A program made the translations under genes and the position numbers. From positions 12,626,882-12,690,881 of the forward strand of contig CM049317.1 of assembly GCA_026874595.1 (NCBI GenBank): a DNA stretch of 64,000 nucleotides, written 5' to 3'. Source of the stretch: Sipunculus nudus (Eukaryota; Annelida; Sipuncula; Golfingiida; Sipunculidae). Below the pieces are notes generated by a model that did no database searches, was not told the DNA's origin, and was given only the letters and a program-made list of their open reading frames with translations. Positions 1-10,036 of the stretch are shown here, one piece after another; position 1 is the first letter of the stretch; the number at the start of each line of letters is the position of its first letter.

Positions 1-445
1 CCAGTTTGCACAGATTTCTTCTCAAGAGATATTGCTGTTTAAGAATTATCAGTAAAGACATCTTTTCCCCACAATGATTTCGGGCTTCCAAATATTTCCA
101 TGTCACAGGTAAAAATAGAGTGAAGTGAGTAGGCCCTAGATGGAGTCCATGAAAATATGTTGGATCAGAATTGTTTCAAGGCAAAAGTACACCAACATAT
201 TGATGGTAAAGTTTCTTATAAAATAAATGTTTATTTAAAGGCCGTATGAAATTCATTATTATTTGAATTGTGACAATTTGATTTTAAGTTTGATATTTAG
301 TAAAGCGAAGGAGATTACAGACTGTAATCTCCTTGGTAAAGCCATCCAACAATCCTTAAATGAAAGAGGTATGTTTTTTGTAGGAACAACCCCTGGCTGA
401 AGGGTAATGTGACGCTTCTAATACATGTGTACGTTATTGTTTCAG
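1..445. other. Intronic sequence upstream of the first visible MyD88-A exon
   Basis: No earlier TIR exon (one encoding a Box 1 FDAY-type motif) is visible here, so the preceding coding exon of the + strand MyD88-like gene should lie left of the window. The one notable structure is a perfect 27-bp inverted repeat at 308-334, listed separately. Confidence 0.6.
308..334. repeat. Perfect 13-bp inverted repeat, 1-nt centre
   Basis: The arm AAGGAGATTACAG at 308-320 is followed by A at 321 and then by its exact reverse complement at 322-334. The short motif GTAAAGC flanks it on both sides. Such near-perfect palindromes can be ends or cores of small non-autonomous DNA elements; no family is assigned. 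Confidence 0.8.
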
Positions 446-537
446 GTGTAAGCGAACAGTGATTGTGTTATCACCGGACTATATATTATCAGAACAGTGC
501 CAGTTTGAGATTAGATATGCTACAGCACTCACGTCAG
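446..537 (+). CDS. MYD88-like: MyD88-A penultimate coding exon (TIR middle)
   Basis: The exon is 92 nt, between acceptor TTTCAG and donor GTAATT, entering in phase 2 and leaving in phase 1. It encodes CKRTVIVLSPDYILSEQC followed by QFEIRYATALTSG, which corresponds to the TIR segment following Box 2. It aligns without gaps to the exon at 26985-27076 of locus C, residue by residue at most positions. Confidence 0.92.
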
Positions 538-3500
538 GTAATTAAGATTTCAGAAAAAAAAGTTATTGATCTATGGATTGCCATCTCTATTCTCTGTGGG
601 TCATTTATATTTTGTCAGTTAGATCCTAGTCCTCAGTAATCTATATTATAATTGATGGTGGTCCCACATTTGTCAAGTAACACCTCAGTGACCACACCTC
701 TGATAATGATATACACATTTTTTATCTTGATTTGTCAGGAATGATGCCGGGTATGTACTTAGGGGAGTCAGATCCCATATTTCCCTCTAAATGGTGAAAA
801 TTATTTTTGAAGAGGCTATTGTAGCACCACCTATAAGTGACTGTGTTTGTTTATCAAGTGGATGAGCTTGCAGTGCCACCTGTCATAATTGTAATAAAGC
901 TAAACTGGTTTTCAAGTGCAAAATAATGAAAGGGTTATCAGCTATTGTTGCTCTTGCCCCAATCTCTTCAAAACAATCATAAATGTATCATAGACAGTGA
1001 CCATGAACTGTGTAGTATGTATATGCACTTTGACCAGTTCATTACAAGTTCTAGGTTTGTTCATATACTAGTATTCTTGAAACAAGGTGCTGCAATAGCC
1101 CCTCTGGAATTATCAGAAAATGTGGGAAATAACCCTCCTCCTTTAAAAACCTGCTTTCTCCCTCCCCAAGCATTTCCAAGTTTAGGCCATGGAGGAGAGA
1201 AGTGACCACTGTCAGTTATAGTGCAGATGAAGCACTTTTTTAGCTCAGCTGACTTTCAGTCATGCTGGGCTATAGCCATGGGTCTTTGTCCGGCGTCCTT
1301 CCGTCTGTCCGTCCAGCCGGCTGTCCGGGCCAGCCGGCCATTAGCAGGGTACAAATCGTAACCATAGGGGCTAGGGCTATGAACCCTATGCAGTCTTAGA
1401 GGTTCTAAAAAGATCTCCTTGCAAACCTGAAATTAGGTAACTGCGACCTATATTCTCGAAGTTATGGGGTGTGTTTGCACCTCCCAGAAATAATTCTTTT
1501 AGCCAAAATTTTCATCCCAAACCTTCCATCTTTCACATACAGCTCACCTACCAACAGAGGAAGAACCATAATTATTTTGAGGGCAAAGGTCAAGGTCACA
1601 GAACCAACTTCTTTGAAAAGCCTCAGGATGCATTTTAAGCCAAACCTTTCATCCCAATTCTTTGATCTTTCACATATAGCTCACCTACTAAGTGGGAGAA
1701 GAATCCTATAGATGTTGAGGTCACAAGGTCAAAGGTCAGGGTCACAGGATCCACTTCTTTGAAAAGGTTGTGGACACATTTCAAGCTAGACCTTTCATTC
1801 CAAACCTTTCAGCACTGATATCGCTTCTCTGCCAACAGGGAAAAAGACCTGTTGATTTTGAGGTCAAAGGTCAAGTTCACAGCACCCTCTTCTCTCGTGG
1901 AGTCATTTTCAGCAAACTTTTCAATCTATACTTTCCATCTGTCATATATGGCTTACCTACCAATAGGAGAAGAAGCCTATTGATGTTGAGTTCAAAAGGT
2001 CAAAGGTCAAGGTCACAATATTGTTCTAAATGCTTGTGAACATATTTCAAGTGAAACTCTTCAACCCAAACCTTCAGTCTTTCACATATTCCACATCTAT
2101 GCATCACTGAAATTGATTCAGACTTCATATTTATGGGTCTTTTTGCATGAAGAAATAACTAATTGATTTTGAGGTCAGCTGGTCAGGAGGTTAAAGGTGG
2201 CAGGTCTAAATTATTCACTCATTGGTTGCCAAGTAATTACACCCAGCCAGATGTAAGTGGTTAGTAGTTACCCATCATTTAGAAAGAATCCAGTTGATAT
2301 GTGGGCAAAAGGCCAAGGTCATAGGTCAGGGATGTTCACAATAACTTATTTTGTAGACCATCTCTATTTTTCTTGTTTTCTTGTATATATAACCATATGG
2401 CACTCACAACTGGAACATCTCACTATGTGCCCATAATTGTCAGTGACACTTGTGATATATGACTCCCTTTTGTATCAGCTCATGGAGTGATAAGTGCATA
2501 AAGAAAACACTGTTGCCGGAATGCTTTGGCCAGGCATTAAGACTATGAGAGTTAAGTGTTAAGTTTAGCTACTGATTTATAAAATGATGGGAACATTTTG
2601 CAGTTTATATCATGGAATCATAGCAATAAACTTAGTTTTCTAGATATCTGAATATTATTATACAAATCATCAGATATACTAGCAAGTGTTTGTTCTGATA
2701 ATATGTGGGTCTTTACCTGGATTTAGGATGGCTTTATTTGATTACAAGACTCTTAGTGATGCTTTCTGCATTTCTTAACTTTTAGGTTTTGCAGTTTACC
2801 TACCCTGCTGACCCCATTGAATAGCTGATAATTAAAACAAATTGGACTTGCACTCTTTACATTTGCATGTTCATTAATCTGATATGAGAGCTCTCCAACC
2901 TGATCATGCCTTTTGAATAGTTTTGGACATTTATAACTGTTACATTCTTTGAAGCAATTGCTACAAGTTTAGTGTCTTATTGGAGGATGTGTGACTTGTC
3001 AGAAAACCATTATGTTTGCCAGGTAGCCATTTTAGAAATCCTTTTGCCAGGACAGTTTCTGTGATTTTTTTATGATGTTTGGTCCCTTTTAGAGGATGTT
3101 TGTTCAATTTCCGACCTGTCAGAAATCCAATATGGCTCAGTACAGTTGGCTTGTATTGAATAAAAATTAATATGGAAGCACCCATTTCACAATAATTCTT
3201 GCATGGATTTCCTTATCTTTTGCTATATTTTGATCTTATATGTGGCCTGTGTGGTATTTCTTTTGAGACTGAAAGGTATCAAGCAAGCTGTGGGATTAGT
3301 TCCTGATAGCTCAACAACCATACATTTTGCCTCAGACCATCATTCACTATGTTTTAACCAGACATATATGATAAGAATTTATGGCAATGTAGAAAGTTTA
3401 AACAAAATTGGCATATAGGTTCTGCAACAATTTTACTAGAAGTTGTGAATTGCAGCCTATGATGTCGCAGGTCATGCTTGGCAGCTGAGCGTCATGACCC

Positions 3501-4723
3501 ATGGGTCACTTGTTTGTATTCTTCCTACAAGTTGGTAATATTTCACATATTTGATTTAGGAACTTCTTTGCCAAAGGGTGCTGCACAAAAGTTTAATTCT
3601 TTTTTTTTTTTGTATTACCCATTTCAAACAAATTTATGGTGTATATGTGACATGTGATAGCTTATTCCTAATCCCCTCATAGTTTCAAGGATACCATCCG
3701 CCTTTCTCAGGTTAGTGTAGTTTATGCATGGTTTGTTCTCTTCAAAATACAACCTCTCTCACATCAAGTGATCAGAGTGCATTTCTTTCAAAAAAAAAGC
3801 TCTCATCCACCCCAGTTTAGTTCTGAGTCTCACCAAAAGGAGGCAGCTCAAACAGGTGTCAGCCTTAATGGCATGCTGTTCTGAAATTTGCTAAAAGAAA
3901 ACACTTGCCCACAAGAAATTTTCTCAGTCATTTGAAAGAAAAAAGTCTAGATTGTGCTCTAGTCAAAGAGTGTTTCATTACAAACAGGCAACACAATTGA
4001 CAAGAAAAGATATTTTATGCATATTATATAGAGCCATTTTAGTTAAACTTTTCTTTCATTAAGAAAAATGTGGAATATTTATTTTTATAAATTATTTTTT
4101 GTCAGGTTAAATGTTTGTTTAGTAAACCCAAAGTGGCAGAATTATTAATATAGTTGATTATTTTATGATTATATTGTATTAATTTTATGTAATATTATTT
4201 AATATCATATTATTTTATATTATTATATTGTTTTATATCATATTATATATTTCTGTATGAAATGATAAAGATATTAAATTGAATTATACTTTTTTTAGTA
4301 TGATTTGCTATAATATTTATTGATAATAATTGCATAATAAATTATATTAAATGTCATGAAATTTTATTATATTGTATTTTATTATGTACTTCAGATGCTG
4401 GCAAGAAGAAGATAGTGCCAATATTATACAAAAAGTGTCAGATTCCTCACACGCTGCATTTTCTAACATTACTAGACTATACAAAGACTGCGTTTCAAAA
4501 TTGTTTCTGGGACCGGTTATATAAAACCCTGAAAAGTAAAGTATTGGAAGATTCATCATTTAATTCTGAATCAGACTTATCTTCCATATCATTCAGGCCA
4601 AAACGGCGGAATGCTATTCGTAGGAAAACGCAAAGTTCACTCAATGGGCTGTCGTCCTCTGTGTCAAGTAGTTCATCGTCTGAACTTGAAGTGAGTACGT
4701 CATCTCAAGGATCCAAGAGCTGA
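446..4723 (+). CDS. MYD88-like: MyD88-like adaptor (locus A), 3' part of the gene: last two coding exons
   Basis: This is the 3' end of a TLR/IL-1R signalling adaptor gene; the death domain and first TIR exon lie left of the window. Two exons are visible, 446-537 and 4395-4723, joined through a 3,857-bp intron in phase 1. Together they encode the second half of a TIR domain: a segment with VLSPDY and QCQFEIRYA, then IVPILYKK, LLDYTK and the Box 3 pair FW inside NCFWDRL. The TIR half is followed by a serine-rich C-terminal tail and a TGA stop at 4721-4723. Exon size (92 nt) and phases match locus C exactly, which shows they are paralogues. The intron hosts a Helentron-like insertion. The gene runs convergent to locus C. 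Family assignment rests on the TIR sequence and the shared gene structure with C. Confidence 0.88.
538..1240. other. Last intron of MyD88-A, 5' portion
   Basis: AT-rich intron DNA with no exon-like segment recognised; donor GTAATT at 538. The 86-residue open frame at 945-1205 has no recognisable domain and is treated as chance. Confidence 0.6.
1241..3516 (+). mobile_element. Helentron-like (pearl-type) non-autonomous element in the MyD88-A intron
   Basis: It starts after a T-run with TAGCTCAGCTGAC, soon followed by a GTCTGTCCGTCC-rich stretch near 1290. It carries a degenerate tandem array and ends CAGCTGAGC...ACCCATGGGTCACTTG before TTTG. The subterminal GCTCAGCTG near the start and CAGCTGAGC near the end are inverted copies. 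The same start and end pair recurs at 5065-8043. No Rep/helicase coding is seen, so it is non-autonomous. The Helentron/HINE assignment is inferred from architecture and T-run insertion. Confidence 0.6.
1500..2345. repeat. Degenerate ~157-bp tandem array rich in AGGTCA motifs
   Basis: About five diverged units repeat the pattern 'AAGGTCACAG..CCACTTCTTTGAAAAG..CATTTCAAGC..CCTTTCAT..CAAACCTTTC'. Each unit carries AGGTCA hexamers. Perfect direct repeats with one-base spacing occur at 1726-1738, 1861-1873, 1997-2009 and 2316-2328. Confidence 0.75.
3517..4394. other. Last intron of MyD88-A, 3' portion
   Basis: Very AT-rich between about 4000 and 4390, with many TATTAT and ATATTAT runs, ending in the acceptor at 4394. 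No coding signal seen. Confidence 0.6.
4395..4723 (+). CDS. MYD88-like: MyD88-A last exon (TIR C-terminus, Box 3, tail)
   Basis: Acceptor TTCAG precedes 4395. The reading frame continues in phase 1 to a TGA at 4721-4723. The exon encodes about 108 residues: KKKIVPILYKKCQIPH, LLDYTKTAF and Box 3 NCFWDRLYKTLKSK, then a tail of about 65 residues rich in serine. The tail has a segment DLSSIS...RNAIRRKTQSS that resembles DLRSIA...KNAIKALKRS in the tail of locus C. No clear AATAAA is seen within the next 300 bases. Confidence 0.92.
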
Positions 4724-5064
4724 CTGGAATGTGGATGACCTTCACCTTTGAAAGGCAGACAGTGCTTTTAGGAAATTTGAAATTAATTAATACATTTATT
4801 TTTTATAATTGATTTTATGTAAAATTAGTTTATTAAGTGGTGCTTAGTTGAAATTGTTTTGATACAAGGATGGCTTAATTGATGCAAGTAATAACCTAAT
4901 CTACTTTAACTAAAACTGGAGACTTGGTTCACAATACAAAATTTTTGAATTTGCAATGTTATAAGGAGTGTCCTTATGTGATGTAATCAATAACCTTTAA
5001 TGAATCAAGCATGGACCTTCATTGGTATAAAAACCTACTTTATTTCTAAAGCATGGTGTTTTTT
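4724..5064. other. 3' flank of MyD88-A
   Basis: AT-rich sequence directly after the stop codon and presumably including the 3' UTR. No unambiguous polyadenylation signal could be picked. It ends in the T-run into which the next mobile element is inserted. Confidence 0.5.
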
Positions 5065-5715
5065 TAGCTCAGCTGACTATAAGTCATCTGAGCTATAGTT
5101 GTGGTCCATTGTTTGTCGACCGTTCGTCTGTCTGTCCGTCAATGTGGCACATTTTGAAACCATAAGACCTAGGAATCTAAAATTTGGCATAATGTTAGAT
5201 GTCCCAAAGATCTCCTACCAAGCCGAAAACTGGGTCTTTGCGATTTCGTTCCTTTAAGAAATTAAGGAAAAACCTCAATGTTTTATTAAAAACCTATTTT
5301 CACTCTTTAGGACTGTATAATATCAAAACCAGTTGTCTGTTTTTCCTCATATTTAACCCTATGTACATGCCAGAAATTAAGTCTGTTAAGTATAATTTCT
5401 TTAAGTTATGGGCCCGAACTTAATGGACTTTGTAAAAAATCAGGAAAAATATTTACTCACTTAGCATGAAAAATTTTGAAACTAGAGTCTATTTTCCCAA
5501 GTATATAACTATGTTTAATTAAGATTCAATTGTTTACCCAAAATTAGATATGAATTTCGTAAATTTTTTTAAGTTATTAGAATAAAAATTAAATCAGTAC
5601 CTTAAATTTTGCCCAACTTTGACCATGGCACTTTTTATGCCCCCGCCACAAAGTGGCCGGGGCATATAGTTTTACCCATGTCCGTCATTCCGTCATTCAA
5701 AAATCAAACAGTTGT

Positions 5716-6796
5716 ACGGACTTTTTTTCGCAATGCCTGCAGATATTGGCCTGATTTTTGGTGTGTGGGCAGATAATGACCAGTTACAGATCGAGTTCAC
5801 GTTTCGTCCCGATTGACCTACTTTTGACCGTTTTAAGGCTCCTAAACTTGGAAAATTTCATGAAAAATAGAAATTTTCATGACAAATACACATGTACGTA
5901 CTTTTTTTCGCAATGCCTGCAGATATTGGCCTGATTTTTGGTGTGTGGGCAGATAATGACCAGTTACAGATTGAGTTCGCGTTTCATCCCGATTGACCTA
6001 CTTTTGACCGTTTTACGGCTCCTAAACTTAGAAAATTTCATGAAAAATAGAAATTTTCATGACAAATATACATGTACGGACTTTTTTTCGCAATGCCTGC
6101 AGATATTGGCCTGATTTTTGGTGTGTGGGCAGATAATGACCAGGTACAGATCGAGTTCGCGTTTCATCCTGGTTGACCTACTTTTGACCGTTTTATGGCT
6201 CCTAAACTTGGAAAATTTCATGAAAAATAGAAATTTTCATGACAAATACACATGTACGGACTTTTTTTCCCAATGCCTGCAGATATTGGCCTGATTTTTG
6301 GTGTGTGGGCAGATAATGACCAGTTACAGATCGAGTTCGCGTTTCGTCCTGGTTGACCTACTTTTGACTGTTTTACGGCTCCTAAACTTGGAAAATTTCA
6401 TGAAAAATAGAAATTTTCATGACAAATACACATGTACGGACTTTTTTTCCCAGTGCCTGCAGATATTGGCCTGATTTTTGGTGTGTGGGCAGATAATGAC
6501 CAGTTACAGATCGAGTTCGCATTTTGTCCCGATTGACCTACTTTTGACGGTTTTACTGCTCCTAAACTTAGAAAAATTCATGAAAAATAGAAATTTTCAT
6601 GACAAATACACATGTACGGACTTTTTTTCGCAATGCCTGCAGATATTGGCCTGATTTTTGGTGTGTTGGCAGATAATGACCAGTTACAGATCGAGTTCGC
6701 GTTTAGTCCCGGTTGACCTACTTTTGACTGTTTTACAGCTCCTAAACTTAGAAAAATTCATGAAAAATAGAAATTTTCATGACAAATACACATGTA
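5716..6796. repeat. 180-bp tandem array, six near-identical units
   Basis: Units start with the motif ACTTTTTTTCGCAATGCC and repeat at exactly 180 bp (5716, 5896, 6076, 6256, 6436, 6616). Differences between units are a few substitutions and no indels over the first units, implying recent expansion or homogenisation. Two more diverged partial units continue at about 7487-7810, beyond the nested insertion. Confidence 0.93.
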
Positions 6797-6804
6797 CAGC
6801 CGTT

Positions 6805-7486
6805 TTTAGCCCTTAGCTCATAGGCTGATGGGCTATTGTCGTCACCCAAGCTGTCTGTCTGTCCGTCCGTCCATCTGTCTGTCCAGTGTCTGTCCGTCCG
6901 TCTGTTCCACGTCTGTTAACTTTTACCTTGTGAGCGGGATATCTCTAAAAGGATTCACCGTTGGAATTTTATTTCAGCAGTGAAGATGTATATTGATAAA
7001 ATCTCGGTCAAGTTCAAAGATGGGTGACCTTGACCCATTTTTCTACATTTTAGAGCTGATTATAGAAAAACACTCAGAAGTTTATATCTCAGGAACAATT
7101 GTGTGGATTTTCACAAAACTTACTATGATCATTGGGACTGATGGTCTGTATGTGCTGCACAATTTTGGTAGCGCCACCTGCAATTTCTGATTTTTTAATG
7201 AAATTTTAGTGGATTTTTCCAATTTTGGCCTTTTGTGCAGGATATCTCCAAAGGTATTCAACACAGGAACTTCATTTCTTCAGTGCTATTGCATTATATT
7301 TACAAACTCTTGGTCAAGTTCAATGATGGGTGATCTTGACCTACTTTTCAAGGTCACAGAGCTTAGTATAGAAAAAAACTTAGGAGCTTATTTCTCAGGA
7401 AGCATTTGGTGGATTGTTATGAAACATGGTATATACCTGTCCAATTTAAATTTATAAATGATTATCAACTTTTGCTAATATTCTAG
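6805..7486 (+). mobile_element. Third-level nested Helentron-like element
   Basis: It starts TTTTTAGCCCTTAGCTCATAGGC, followed by a CTGTCTGTCCGTCCGTCC stretch, and ends ATATTCTAG directly before TTTCGCAATG. The host 180-bp repeat reads ..ATGTAC..CTTTTTTTCGCAATG.., so the insertion interrupts its T-run. Internally there are two diverged ~300-bp units sharing GATATCTC..AAGG..TTCA, GGTCAAGTTCAA.GATGGGTGA and CTCAGGAA.CA.T..GTGGATT. Confidence 0.6.
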
Positions 7487-8043
7487 TTTCGCAATGCAGT
7501 GCTTACAGATACTGTAATGTTTGGTCTGTGGGCGCATAATGACCCCTTACAGATCGAGTTTGCGTTTCATCCCAGTTAACCTATTTTTCACCATATGACA
7601 GATCCTGAACATAGAAATTTTCATGAAAGACAGAAGTTTTCATGAAAAATGCACATATATGGACTTTTTTTCACAATGCCTGCAGATACTGGCCTGATTT
7701 TTGGTGTGTTGCTTGATAATGACCCTTTACAGATCGAGTTTGCATTTTGCCCTTGTTGACCTACTTTTGACCATACAACACCTCCTGAACTTAAAAAATT
7801 TTACAAAATTTAACAAATGTTTCTAATTTGCCCCAGGTGGGGGCATTCGTGTCGTTCCGACACATCTAGTTTTTTTTCCTGTAAGTACCATTGATTTAAT
7901 TTTCACAGCATGTTAACATAAGTATTTAATTTGTTTAAATCTGAAATTTGAAATATCAATCATACAAACCAACCATGGCCGATATTACCTCTTCCTCTTA
8001 CACTTATTCAGCTGAGCACCGTGACCCATGGGTTTCTTGTTTG

Positions 8044-9248
8044 CTGATTGAAATATTCATCACCTTGGCTGATGGATAGTCATCTTGTATTGTTCTCAGC
8101 CTTGACCTTTATTGATGTAAGCACTGACTTTCATTAATGTAAAGTGACATTAACACTGATATTTTTTTTTACGTTAATGTGAATTCTTCTGTATATCACC
8201 ATTGATTTTATTGTTTGAGGCCTTGAGCTTCATAAACCTGAATTCCTTGATACAATAGTTGACATTTGATTAATAAGATTTATAAGCTTCATATTAGAAT
8301 GTATAGATCATGATAGATCTGTTTTTTCCTGTACCACCATGTACTTTATTTACATGTGTCTTTGTGGATATTTTTATTGAACAGTTATCAAATTGATTGA
8401 TCAGTACTGAGCTTCCATTGACCTCACGGTTGACCTTCATTGATGTAAGCTTTAACCTGCTTTAATGAAACTTGACATTGATGTAAGCTGCCTTTGATAT
8501 TTCATCTCCTGCAGTCTCTAAGTGATGAAACTTGGGTATCTTTTGTAAACTGAAATGTCAGAGGCATTATGTTGTTTTTGATTTCATATATTATTTTCCA
8601 TCACATTTTGTTTTCTCAAATAATGTGTATTATAATATAGATTATTAAATAATTTGTATTACAAAATAGAGAATTTTTGAAAAACCTGTTATACTATTGA
8701 TTCTGTGCTAAAATTACATATTTTACCTGGCAAAAATAAAAATGAAAAGGTCAGATGCTAGCCGTGTATGTACGACTTCTGCTGATCTAATTATTTACAG
8801 TCAGTTGACCAGTTTCATTTAATGCTCTTGGTCACATGTTGTGGATTATATGGGATATTCTTGAGGATTCATCCCTTCAGGCACTTTATTTCGAAGCAGA
8901 TGTAAGGGTTAGATGTTGTTCATTGTTTCTAGTCAATTTTCACATGTAATGCCTGTGTTATTATTAATACATGTTATAAACATGTAATACGTTATGTCAT
9001 TACGTCATTATAACATCATCACAACAAATCAGTCATCATCATATAAAAATAACATATCATCACATAATGTCTTTGTCATCAGGGTAGCCATCTAAATGGA
9101 GGTATCAGAATACTTTAATATTTTTTTCCAGCTTTTTAAAAACTTTTAATGAGATCCTTGTCTTTCAAAAAACCTGTGACATGACATGTACTTGTAAATC
9201 AATATCATAAATAAATCTATGAAAGAATGTGATTAACCTGTACATATT
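8044..9248. other. Intergenic DNA, no gene seen
   Basis: Between 8090 and 8500 the short phrase 'TTGACCTTCATTGATGTAAGC' recurs in degenerate form, suggesting remnants of an old repeat. At 8985-9075 there is a run of CATCATCACATAA-like sequence. No exon or RNA gene was recognised. Confidence 0.55.
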
Positions 9249-10036
9249 TCTTATGATGTGTCCCCTCGCATCGGGGGAGATATGTTGTGTTTGATCTGTC
9301 ATTGTCAGTGTCCGTAGTCGTTTGTGTCATATCTTGTCAATGCAATAACAGTTGAACCACTAACTATTTTATCATGAAATTTGACATTTAAATTTCTTCT
9401 AGCAATATCTTGATGAGATCAGAAACCAGTGACTTTGACCACCATCAAGGTGAAATAGGCCAAAATTAAATTTTCTGTGAACCTCATAATTTTTTTAAGT
9501 TTCACATCATCTGCCCCTCTCCCCAAAATTTGTACTGGACCTTCAAGGTCAAATCTGCGATATTATTACTCATTGTTTCAACAATGTCTTGTGAGTGTGG
9601 TAGCTTTTGAAGCACTGCAAATTCTTTCCTCAATTTTGACATGCGAGTTGTTTCAACAAGTTCTCGAAAAATTGGGGACCTTGCTCTTCAATGTCAAATC
9701 AGTCGGAACAGAAATCATCTGTGAATGCTATAACTATTGAACCACTCATTATATAATATCATGAAATTTAACCATGAAATGTTTCTACCAAAAACTGAGA
9801 GTTTGAAAACCAGTGACCTTGACCCATCTTTCAGGTCAAATCAGCTGGAATAAAATTTTTTTGTGAATGCTATAACTTGAGAACCATTCAGTATATTTTT
9901 ATGAACTTTGATTCATGGAATGCTTCTACCAATAGCTCGGAATTGTTCAAAAACCAGTGACCTTGACCATCTTCAAGAATAAATCAGCTGAAATATATTT
10001 TGTTAACACTAACTTTTGAGTTACTCAGTATATTTT

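Larger units (their letters stand above)
5636..7873 (+). mobile_element. Helentron/Helitron-like element with terminal hairpins and CTAG 3' end
   Basis: The 5' end TATGCCCC..GCCAC AAA GTGGC..GGGGCATA (5636-5667) can fold into a hairpin and is followed by ATGTCCGTCATTCCGTC. The 3' end has a small GGGG/CCCC hairpin near 7830. A second hairpin, GTGTCG-TTC-CGACAC, lies at 7848-7862, then ATCTAG, then a T-run. A hairpin followed by CTAG and T fits a Helitron-superfamily 3' terminus. Internally it holds six near-identical 180-bp units, and it is itself interrupted by the element at 6805-7486. Confidence 0.65.
5065..8043 (+). mobile_element. Helentron-like element, second copy, hosting nested insertions
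   Basis: It begins TAGCTCAGCTGAC after a T-run, continues into TCGTCTGTCTGTCCGTC, and ends CAGCTGAGC..GTGACCCATGGGTTTCTTG before TTTG. These are the same termini as the element at 1241-3516. Its interior is split by a different element at 5636-7873. Removing the insert brings its two halves to about 0.75 kb in total. No coding capacity seen. Confidence 0.6.
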
